The notes under the pieces: generated by a model | The model's input: only the letters and a program-made list of their open reading frames with translations | Databases searched by the model: none | Told to the model about the DNA's origin: nothing | In this document: positions 53,801-61,101 of the stretch, in pieces | How the letters are laid out: every line of letters starts with the position of its first letter | Position numbering within the stretch: the stretch's first letter is position 1 | DNA from: Phycisphaerales bacterium UBA7800 | GTDB taxonomy: Bacteria > Planctomycetota > Phycisphaerae > Phycisphaerales > Phycisphaeraceae | Assembly: GCA_002480565.1 (NCBI GenBank) | Contig: DLCK01000028.1 | Span: 1-64,000, forward strand | Length of the DNA: 64,000 bases | Direction of reading: 5' to 3' | Position numbers and translations under genes: made by a program

Positions 53801-55805
53801 AGTAGGCATTGAATTAAGTGAGGATCAATATCATCAAGCGATGACGTTGATGGATGATGCCATTAAAGCCTGTGAGAAAGGTGCGTATTGGCAAGCATGG
53901 TCGAATTTGTTCCGCCCGATTATGGTGCATCTTTATGATCTGACAGGTGACTATCCTCAGCGTTTGTTTGCCAGATTAAATCCACTGGGTTTACAGGATG
54001 CACAAAAGGCTCCCAAGCTCAAACTTGTTGATATGGTTGGCGATGTCCGTGGCCATCTTGATTCAGTCGATGCGCTAGCACATGATCAAAAAGGCAATCT
54101 TTACGTTTCGTCTCAACAGCAAGTGATGTGCTTTGATCCTCAAGGACAGTATCTACGATCTCTGACATTAACAGAGCCTCATGAATTACCTACCGGTGAT
54201 ATATCCAAGTATCCCAGACTTGATCCACCCAAATACATTGCCAATATTCGCATGATGACCAGTCTTCCCGGTGATAAGTTGGCTATCGTCAAGGGGTGGG
54301 GCACACCTGGTATTTATGAAACTCAAAAAGGGCGGTTAGTCCAATCGCTTGAATCACTGCCGGGGCGTGTCTATGACCATATTGCAGTGGACTCAACCGA
54401 GAATTTTTTGGTTCATGTCACACACACAGCCAAGGACAAAGGACTCTATCGCATCCCCGACGGTTGGGCATCACTGGATAATGCCACACGTTTGATAACG
54501 CCTGATATCCGTGGCATTGCGGTTGGTTCTAATGATCGTATTTACCTGACAAGTAACGATAAGGTGACATGCTATTCGCGGTCAGGGGAACGGTTGTTTG
54601 AAAGCAATGTCGATTTGGCTGATGGACCTAAATGTGTCACTGTCTCATCTGACAATAAATTACTGTTTATAGCATCCAACCGCGGGGCGACTTTGGCTTG
54701 CTATCGACTTGTCACATCTAATACTCAATCACCATTGATCAAGTTATGGGATAAGAACATGCAAGCCCGGTGGATTAGTTCACTGGCAATGCGTGATGCC
54801 AAGACGCTTACGGTCGGACTTGTCGGACCAAGTGATCAAATGGTTGTTCGCCAGTTACAGGTCAATGAGAAGAATGCCACGTTAACCGAATTCAAAGTCC
54901 CATCCCTTGATTTACTTTCCTTACGCTTTTTGCAAGGCCATACGCAACTCAAACAATTTCAAGGTTCAATCTATTTCATCTCAAATAACAATCTTTGTGA
55001 GTTGATCCCAGGCAAAAAGGATCAGATCAAACTGGTTCACAAAACAGGGGTTCAGCGGACTGAAATCCATGCATTTGCCTTTGCACCCAATGGTGATTTG
55101 TATTTGGCATCCAACAGCGGTTTCGTTGCCAATACACGCGGTACCAATGTCTATGTATTGCATAAAAATGCTGACGGCTGGGATCAACCTCAAATGCTTA
55201 ATGATGGTAAACCGCTTGTTGCTAATCCATACATGATCCCCACTGACATGCTCTTTGATGACCAGGGACGATTGATTATTCAACATATTATTCCCGGTAT
55301 CAAAACACGCGGCCCACATTTGATGATTTGCGCATTGGAACTAGATGGCTTGAACATCAAAGCCAATCACACTGTTCTGAATATGGGCAATAGCTTTGGA
55401 TGGGGGAACTATGGTCTGCATCTGACTGATGAGAAGCAACTACTCATTGCAGGCGGTGCGACACGTGAAATAGCCAGTGTCTCACTTGACGGCAAGATTC
55501 AATTCAAGACGCTGTTTACGCCCCACCAAGGGCAAAATGTCTTACCACTACGTGAGCCAACCGGTATCACAATGGACCCGCAAAAACGTATATGGGTTAG
55601 TGATACAGGACGTAATCAGATTCTGTGCTTTGATCCACAAGGCAGACTCCTCGGGCGATATGGATACTTTGGCAATGATGATGATAGAGAGAATATCGCT
55701 TTCTCAAATCCAGTCGGTCTTGTCGCGGTGACACTTGAAGGTAAGACCTATCTGTATGTCGCGGATATCAACAATCAACGCATCCTCAAGCTGGAGGTGA
55801 ATTGA
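50838..55805 (+). CDS. Giant secreted modular protein with C-terminal NHL beta-propeller (1,655 aa)
   Basis: Signal peptide (MINRHLFFLSAFIIPM...) followed by the same N-terminal module as the neighbour (IERQGWSFDRSDLQWPHWAD, KSGWYNLWQTG, LTSGKHTLQFRR), an Ig-like domain, and a TIM-barrel hydrolase-like core (about 440-950) with YSDWTITQFEKETGIKVPCD close to the neighbour's block. From about 1060 to the end a beta-propeller with NHL-type repeats follows (VDALAHDQKGNLYVSSQQQ, PTGITMDPQKRIWVSDTGRN). The starts are uncertain: TTG 50832 overlaps the previous stop codon, ATG 50838 is two codons in, and ATG 50871 is just before the signal peptide. Propeller plus hydrolase in one exported protein is unusual. 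Confidence 0.7.
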   Translation: MSIQQLRIERIMINRHLFFLSAFIIPMLMAIPVTAQSLQVIERQGWSFDRSDLQWPHWADPVQQRKDGKLNNPAGWVEYDIQIDKSGWYNLWQTGVPTNWVRDILVDGKVYLRLHQSTREDSQKVGDTTWIKECNLYLTSGKHTLQFRRFSFPGSLPHAWQLRASNDEPEGSIHAKEIGHRVVTVGQPVKLQITSGTTIPLQYTLVLKDLKTGALQDGPTLEFSASTKPQQQIVSIKPVKQGVFHLLAKCGDQLLKPSDLSLGQIIAIDKTAATTLTQSAEQLVVDIDCTSKQAENFFENSTPSEIVIKPFGTYRQTTGPDLNAHWGVQSFAYRVNLPDHDHVYKLVVDYPDDDRRTMGFWVNDGAKISNSTGNTVTGGVETGDRYPLSQSMIRHEAIFYPRNHKDVVIAVVNLAPGYKAAASRIRVYQIQGTLPAAELGQTRGRKMGYYFEESGRWLKHFGGDSSDLNEQMLTMQRWAQRNRMMGANLMMPTINVYQSNHFPSDVLLGYFNRPDDECRMAALIAQQYGSKFVPEFHLSGQVNFDRIVMGVWVENKKVMFANDQARDMVHINRDGTTNGPWKPYVYNVLHPKVQQIYLDVFGELADRLGDCESFAGISSRLMLSWQWQGWNALPGLTVGYSDWTITQFEKETGIKVPCDPTSRQRYQQRFNFLTGPKREQWIKWRCEKVFAFHQKLRDRIRQAKSDAQLFLPYHGVGRNTCLSNDPIQELYEIGIDPNNYISEPGIVLLPNAMYGRRRSTPLSDSRKWEQAIGTLAGTLGKLGGRGFALYSDYFEVNKHFDWTKIGGKPYSAFDACTPSGVHERELYAVALAENDSSFLVNGGNGHIFGSPSVMTPFLREYRALPDVQFEPLPAKDGGRDPVAVWQKKHQNQLFFYAVNRLSEPVEVRLQLANVSNIRGASDDQIVNMDSQGCVSFTLQPYMLKTFVSPDQYGHVVTCQAQTTTQFQRKVTDVIDKIKTLRDQVASRQVGIELSEDQYHQAMTLMDDAIKACEKGAYWQAWSNLFRPIMVHLYDLTGDYPQRLFARLNPLGLQDAQKAPKLKLVDMVGDVRGHLDSVDALAHDQKGNLYVSSQQQVMCFDPQGQYLRSLTLTEPHELPTGDISKYPRLDPPKYIANIRMMTSLPGDKLAIVKGWGTPGIYETQKGRLVQSLESLPGRVYDHIAVDSTENFLVHVTHTAKDKGLYRIPDGWASLDNATRLITPDIRGIAVGSNDRIYLTSNDKVTCYSRSGERLFESNVDLADGPKCVTVSSDNKLLFIASNRGATLACYRLVTSNTQSPLIKLWDKNMQARWISSLAMRDAKTLTVGLVGPSDQMVVRQLQVNEKNATLTEFKVPSLDLLSLRFLQGHTQLKQFQGSIYFISNNNLCELIPGKKDQIKLVHKTGVQRTEIHAFAFAPNGDLYLASNSGFVANTRGTNVYVLHKNADGWDQPQMLNDGKPLVANPYMIPTDMLFDDQGRLIIQHIIPGIKTRGPHLMICALELDGLNIKANHTVLNMGNSFGWGNYGLHLTDEKQLLIAGGATREIASVSLDGKIQFKTLFTPHQGQNVLPLREPTGITMDPQKRIWVSDTGRNQILCFDPQGRLLGRYGYFGNDDDRENIAFSNPVGLVAVTLEGKTYLYVADINNQRILKLEVN

Positions 55806-57652
55806 TGGTTGTGGGCTACCGAACAATGATGCTGTTGATCGCCTTTGTGCTGACGTTGCCTGTGTTGGCACAGCAGCAATATACTGTTCCGCAAGACGCA
55901 TTGGATCACTCAAAAATATCGAAACTCCGATACATTCCAAAATGTGATGTGGCTGCATTATCCGCATTGATCCCCGATGCAAAAGGCCCGCCCGTTGTGC
56001 TTTGGGAAAAGCAGTCGCTAGTCACATTACCCATTTCACTACCAGCTGTTGGATCATATGAAATAACCATTGCGCATCTGGCTGGCGGACGCTATGCCCC
56101 CTTGATTATAAAGACTCCTGACGGGCAGAAGATCACAACCCAACGTGTCAATGGGGATGTGTTGGTGCAATTAACCACATTCCAAACCGATCTCATTCCC
56201 GGGCATAATTTCGAGTTGGCTATACAACCCACCATCTCTCAAAGTCCTATTGCATTGATGTACATTCAAACACATATCAAACGTTTTGATCCGGTGAATG
56301 CTGCTTGCTGGAAGGTGGGTAGCCTTGAGCAATCGGCAGAAAAAACCATTCAACATTTAGGCTTGAATCAAGCTGATGCGTTTGATATTCCCAATACATT
56401 TGAGAGTGTTCGTGCTATTGCTTCACAGCCCGGTCGCGTGATGATGCCCGCAGGCCAGACTGTTTGTGCGATGACCTACTTTTACAATGATCTGGCATTT
56501 ACCGGTTATAGCTTTAGCCTCAAAACAAACACTTCTGCTGATGTGTATGTCAATGGTAAGTGTGTTTCAAGTCTCACGTCTGTTCAAGAAAAAAGGCAAA
56601 TACAACTGCCATGGAATCGAATCAAGCGTGGTGTTAACAGGCTTGTCGTGATGATGCCTTCCGAGAGTGCCTCAGATTCAGAACGATGGTTTGAGTTCTC
56701 AGCAAGTGATGCAAAACACACACGGTTTTTCAGTTCAATCCCACATGCAGTTGACCCACGAAAAAACAATACCGATTGGCCACGGGTGTCCATACAAAAC
56801 AATGATGTCCGTGCGATTCTCCCTTTGCCTGATACCCAAAAAGGGTTTTATCGTTCCATACGGTTTGAATGGGCAGGGCAGATCGAGCAACTCTCGGTGG
56901 GAGATACACAGTTACTTGCATCACTACATCAAGATCATTCACCAACAGGTCTTGACTACGCAACCGGTACCGCAGAGGAGTTCTTTGAGCCTATAGGTTT
57001 TGATGAGGTCTCCGCAGGTGAATCATTCATGAAGCTCGGTGTTGGTCTACTTCAAAAGCCGATGGATCACGAATACTTTTTTGGTGCTGCCTATTGGCCG
57101 ATTCGTTTTTTTGACTGGCAAACTGATGTGCAGTCCGACAAGGTGACTTTTACACAACATGGAGAATCGCCAACCGGTCATGCTTATCGCTATGTCAAAG
57201 CACTGCAGTTAACCGATTCACCCAAAGGATTGGTAATTGAGCATCAACTTACCAATACCGGCAAAAAACGAATCGTCACCAATCACTACAATCACAATTT
57301 TATCCGCATCAACAATACCGATATCGACAAGCGTTACCGCGTGGATTTTCCTTACTCTCCACAGACGCTCAACAATGTTCGATCCCGGATGAAGCTCAAC
57401 AAAAACCAAGTCACACCACTGGGCAACGGCACCATATTCACACCCATGACCGGGTTTGCCGATGTGTCCGACAGTCACCTTACCGTGACCCATTTACCAA
57501 GTGATACCAAGTTACACATACGATCTGATCAGCCGATGATTCGGTTCTGGTTTTTTGCATCCGATCGTGTGATCTGTCCTGAAATGTTTACGCATATTGA
57601 CTTGCCACCCGGCCAGACGAAGCGGTGGGTCAGCCATTATGAAGTTCAATAA
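55805..57652 (+). CDS. Secreted mutarotase-like protein of unknown function
   Basis: A 615-residue exported protein. GGAGGTG lies five bases before ATG 55805, which overlaps the previous stop (TGATG), so translation is coupled. The signal peptide spans residues 1-25. A beta-sandwich with VNGKCVSSL and KRGVNRLVVMM (a module resembling those in neighbouring proteins) leads to a C-terminal ~300-residue domain that resembles galactose mutarotase/aldose-epimerase-like folds (KGFYRSIRFEWAGQI, related to the GYYRGTRFDWSG motif family; HNFIRINNTDIDKRY). No catalytic assignment is possible by eye. Confidence 0.65.
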   Translation: MVVGYRTMMLLIAFVLTLPVLAQQQYTVPQDALDHSKISKLRYIPKCDVAALSALIPDAKGPPVVLWEKQSLVTLPISLPAVGSYEITIAHLAGGRYAPLIIKTPDGQKITTQRVNGDVLVQLTTFQTDLIPGHNFELAIQPTISQSPIALMYIQTHIKRFDPVNAACWKVGSLEQSAEKTIQHLGLNQADAFDIPNTFESVRAIASQPGRVMMPAGQTVCAMTYFYNDLAFTGYSFSLKTNTSADVYVNGKCVSSLTSVQEKRQIQLPWNRIKRGVNRLVVMMPSESASDSERWFEFSASDAKHTRFFSSIPHAVDPRKNNTDWPRVSIQNNDVRAILPLPDTQKGFYRSIRFEWAGQIEQLSVGDTQLLASLHQDHSPTGLDYATGTAEEFFEPIGFDEVSAGESFMKLGVGLLQKPMDHEYFFGAAYWPIRFFDWQTDVQSDKVTFTQHGESPTGHAYRYVKALQLTDSPKGLVIEHQLTNTGKKRIVTNHYNHNFIRINNTDIDKRYRVDFPYSPQTLNNVRSRMKLNKNQVTPLGNGTIFTPMTGFADVSDSHLTVTHLPSDTKLHIRSDQPMIRFWFFASDRVICPEMFTHIDLPPGQTKRWVSHYEVQ

Positions 57653-58721
57653 GATGATTCAAACTCAAAAAACAAATTCAAATCAATGCATTCGAGTCGG
57701 ACTCTATGGCTGTAACATGTATCGCACACGTGATCTTGTTGCGGGGATTCATGCAGGCTGTCCCGGTAAGGTGAAAATCACTGCATGCTTTGACATTGAC
57801 AAAGAAAAGGCGTCCTTTGCTGCCAGTGAGTACGATGCCGTGGCATGTCATTCCGAGGAGATGTTTCTCAAACAGGAGATGGATGTCGTTCTGATTTGTC
57901 TACCACCTTATCTGCATGCTCAGACATTTGAGCGTGTCGCCAAAGCTGGTTTTGATGTCTACCTTGAAAAACCGATTTGTATTAATGATGAAGATCGGCA
58001 ACGCGTTCTAGAGACGATTTCCAATTACAACGTTCGATGCTATGTGGGTATTTCCTATCGCTATACCAATCCCTTCGCCAAGGTCGCAGAGATTGCCCGA
58101 CGACCTGATGCGGGGCAACTCATTGGTATTCATCATCATTGGCTTCAAGGTCCGGGCACCATGCAGGGACCAACCAATTGGAGGCATCGCATGGAACAAT
58201 CCGGCGGGCAACTCAATCATCATTGTTGTCACCTGCTCGACTGGATGCATTGGATTGGAGGCCCGATCACGACTGTGACCGCGACTTCTCATGTCCATGA
58301 TCAGGCTGTCCTGCAACATGAAGAACAGGAGCTCTCCGCTGCATTTACTTTTGAACAAGGTGGGATGGCGGTCTTTAATTTGTCCCAGCATGCACATACC
58401 AATTCACAATTCGGAATGGTCCATCTGCAGAACCTTGCGATTCATTACGCATGGGGCAAAGACACCTATGTGAAAGTCTACAAAACCCGTCAACGTGCAG
58501 CGGATGAAATCTATGAATGGGATGCGACTTCTGGAAATGATCCGGGTACCCAACGTGATGCGATGCAGATGGCGGACTTTGTCGATGCGTATCTCAATGA
58601 CAAGCCCATGCCATGCTCTGTTGAAGATGGTGTGCGTACCTATGACCTTGCCAAGGCCGTGCGGTTAAGTTGTGAAAGTGGGCGACGTATCGTGTTTAAC
58701 GAACTGGTTGTCGAAGTTTAA
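57639..58721 (+). CDS. Gfo/Idh/MocA-family NAD(P)-dependent oxidoreductase
   Basis: A ~360-residue cytoplasmic oxidoreductase. The Rossmann motif IRVGLYGCNMYRTRD, the VVLICLPPYLHAQ loop, the EKP block (VYLEKPICI) and the C-terminal beta-sheet domain (NHHCCHLLDWMHWIGG) are typical. Family members oxidise sugars such as glucose, myo-inositol and fucose-derived products. The start is ATG 57639, overlapping the previous gene by 14 bases; ATG 57654, just after its stop, is an alternative. In this locus it may process a released sugar such as L-fucose, but the substrate is not shown by sequence. Confidence 0.88.
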   Translation: MKFNKMIQTQKTNSNQCIRVGLYGCNMYRTRDLVAGIHAGCPGKVKITACFDIDKEKASFAASEYDAVACHSEEMFLKQEMDVVLICLPPYLHAQTFERVAKAGFDVYLEKPICINDEDRQRVLETISNYNVRCYVGISYRYTNPFAKVAEIARRPDAGQLIGIHHHWLQGPGTMQGPTNWRHRMEQSGGQLNHHCCHLLDWMHWIGGPITTVTATSHVHDQAVLQHEEQELSAAFTFEQGGMAVFNLSQHAHTNSQFGMVHLQNLAIHYAWGKDTYVKVYKTRQRAADEIYEWDATSGNDPGTQRDAMQMADFVDAYLNDKPMPCSVEDGVRTYDLAKAVRLSCESGRRIVFNELVVEV

Positions 58722-58776
58722 TTGCCTTGCGTTATCACCTGTACAAATTTTTCTTGATATATGAATTGAAATAAAA

Positions 58777-61101
58777 ATGTCACTGATTACAAAGCATTGT
58801 CTTGATCACAATGCAAACCAACAACAAGATACACATGGTCAACATCATGAAGATGCTCGTCTGAGTTGGTTTGATCAAGCACGTTACGGACTCTTTTTAC
58901 ACTGGGGGCTATACTCGATTCTCAGCGATCCGGATCGCAATGAGTGGGTTCTTTTTGGGAAGAATTTGGACCTTGAAGAATACAATCTGCTAGCCAGACA
59001 ATTTATTGCACAGCGATATGATCCTAAAAAATGGGCAAAACTCGCACGCCGTGCTGGGATGAACTATGTTGTTTTGACGACAAGACATCATGACGGTTTT
59101 TGTCTGTTCGACACTGCAACGACCGATTTTAATTCTGTTCAAACGGCAGCAGGGCGGGACTTGGTTGCAGAGTATATTGAAGCTTTGCGTGAGGAAGGTC
59201 TTCGTGTCGGTCTGTATTACTCCATTAAGAGTTGGCAGTGGCAAGCAATCCGCAGTGGGCCGGGAAATGACCCGCAAGGCTGGCATGACATGGTCAATCA
59301 GACTCATGAACAGATACGTGAACTGATGACAAACTATGGCAAGATCGACCTGCTCTGGTATGACGGATGCATAGTCCCCGGCGTACAGGACAATCAGATT
59401 CGTGCCAGGCATTGGCGATCCAAAGAGCTTAATGCCATGGTACGGTCACTTCAGCCGGACATATTGATTAATGATCGTTCAGGTTTGCCTGAGGATTTCA
59501 GTACCCCTGAACAACGCGTTAATCCACCAGCGATGGGACGGCGTTGGGAAGCATGCATGACGCTGAATCAAAACTGGGGCTACAACATTCATGACCGCCA
59601 GTTCAAGTCCCCCGCGACACTCAAGCAAGCTTTGATACGTTGCGCTCGATACGGGGGCAATATGCTGCTGGGTATCGGACCTCGTGCGGATGGCAGTATC
59701 CAAAATGAGTTTGTTACCCGCCTTGAAAGCGTTGGCGATTGGTTGGTAGCCAACGGTCAATCCATCTTTAATTCACAGCGAACGCACTACACAGAAGCGG
59801 ATCATGTCGCAGGAACAGTCACCCAGCGTGGCAATGATTTTTACATCCACATCAAGTCCTATCCCGGGCCAGTTGTCCGGCTTGATGGATTGGGCCATGC
59901 AACATCGGTCAGATTCCTTGGTGATATCACAAACTTGAAGTTTGATTCGGTTCTTAATGGTGCTCTTGAAGTCAGCGGATTGACTGAGGATATGCCATGG
60001 GATGATGGGCCGTTGGTCATGCATGTGACTGTGCCGAAGCAACCGGATTCTCCTGCACGCTGGTTAGGTGGCGGTGATGTCTTACGGATTACAGCAGGTA
60101 ACGCTCCGGTACTGGGATTTGATGCAGACCATTATTCACCTCCCCTGATGCCTGTGATCACTGGTGAGGCGTTGTGTTTGGAGTTAGACGTTGAGCGTCA
60201 CCCGGTGAATACCACACCCTCAGAAGGTTGGTGTCCCGGTTGGCATCAGTGGCAGGTCTTTACGCCCAAAACAAAACGCACGTTATCATTGAATATTGAT
60301 GTTCCAGTTTTAAATGCCTATGAACTTGATCTGGGGCTCATTGCTCATCAACCAGGGAAAATACACATCAAAATTGATGGACAAGTTTGGGATCAAGTAT
60401 TTGAAATCAAGCATCCGGGGTGTCCTGATACATGGCGGTTATCAAAACTGGTCATGGAGCAGGGGGCACGTCGTTTATCACTTTACGCTGACATTGATTT
60501 TGGACTCTATGCGTTAAGACGTAATGCCTGTTGGCGTGAAATGCCAGCGGAGTTGTGGTGGACCATTGGCCCATTCCATACCGATTTTGCGCCGCAGCAT
60601 CCGATTCATGAAGTGCGGGATGCAATGGAAAAAGTCTATCCTGTCCAACACGAATTTGATCCTGACAAACGCTACATCGGCACACGTGAGATGCAAATCC
60701 GCTGGACAACCAGTGACATCCGTGATGGGCAGCACAGTGAGTCGGGCGTGAATTTTCCGTATCGCTGCGGGGATCAATTCTCAGGAGTCTGCTTTGCACG
60801 TGCAGTGATCCAATCACCTGATGATCGAGACGCTCAGATACTTCTTGGCGGAGACTGGTGGCATAACGCATGGATCAATGATCAATTGATACAGACTGGC
60901 CGTGATCCTCAAGAAGTCGCAGAGGATGGTGCACAGTTCAGTCGCTGGAAACCACAGTTGGCATCGATCCGACTAAGAAAAGGTAAGAATGTCCTGCTGG
61001 TTAAAAGTCATCCCGGCTCAACTGCAAATTGGTTTACCTGCCGGTTGTCTGATCCTGGTGATCTGAACATCATTGATCCAACCCAATCAAATAACAAGTG
61101 A
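58777..61101 (+). CDS. GH29 alpha-L-fucosidase with C-terminal galactose-binding-like module
   Basis: A 774-residue enzyme. The N-terminal GH29 domain has FLHWGLYSI, the nucleophile Asp196 in IDLLWYDGCI, and LLGIGPRADGSI near its end. It hydrolyses terminal alpha-L-fucose. The last ~200 residues form a beta-sandwich similar to the end of the 46657 protein (WWTIGPFHTDF, KVYPVQHEF, GDWWHNAWIND, LRKGKNVLLVK). No signal peptide is visible (residues 1-30 are polar), so it is predicted cytoplasmic. It ends by overlapping the next gene's start (GTGA). Confidence 0.9.
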   Translation: MSLITKHCLDHNANQQQDTHGQHHEDARLSWFDQARYGLFLHWGLYSILSDPDRNEWVLFGKNLDLEEYNLLARQFIAQRYDPKKWAKLARRAGMNYVVLTTRHHDGFCLFDTATTDFNSVQTAAGRDLVAEYIEALREEGLRVGLYYSIKSWQWQAIRSGPGNDPQGWHDMVNQTHEQIRELMTNYGKIDLLWYDGCIVPGVQDNQIRARHWRSKELNAMVRSLQPDILINDRSGLPEDFSTPEQRVNPPAMGRRWEACMTLNQNWGYNIHDRQFKSPATLKQALIRCARYGGNMLLGIGPRADGSIQNEFVTRLESVGDWLVANGQSIFNSQRTHYTEADHVAGTVTQRGNDFYIHIKSYPGPVVRLDGLGHATSVRFLGDITNLKFDSVLNGALEVSGLTEDMPWDDGPLVMHVTVPKQPDSPARWLGGGDVLRITAGNAPVLGFDADHYSPPLMPVITGEALCLELDVERHPVNTTPSEGWCPGWHQWQVFTPKTKRTLSLNIDVPVLNAYELDLGLIAHQPGKIHIKIDGQVWDQVFEIKHPGCPDTWRLSKLVMEQGARRLSLYADIDFGLYALRRNACWREMPAELWWTIGPFHTDFAPQHPIHEVRDAMEKVYPVQHEFDPDKRYIGTREMQIRWTTSDIRDGQHSESGVNFPYRCGDQFSGVCFARAVIQSPDDRDAQILLGGDWWHNAWINDQLIQTGRDPQEVAEDGAQFSRWKPQLASIRLRKGKNVLLVKSHPGSTANWFTCRLSDPGDLNIIDPTQSNNK

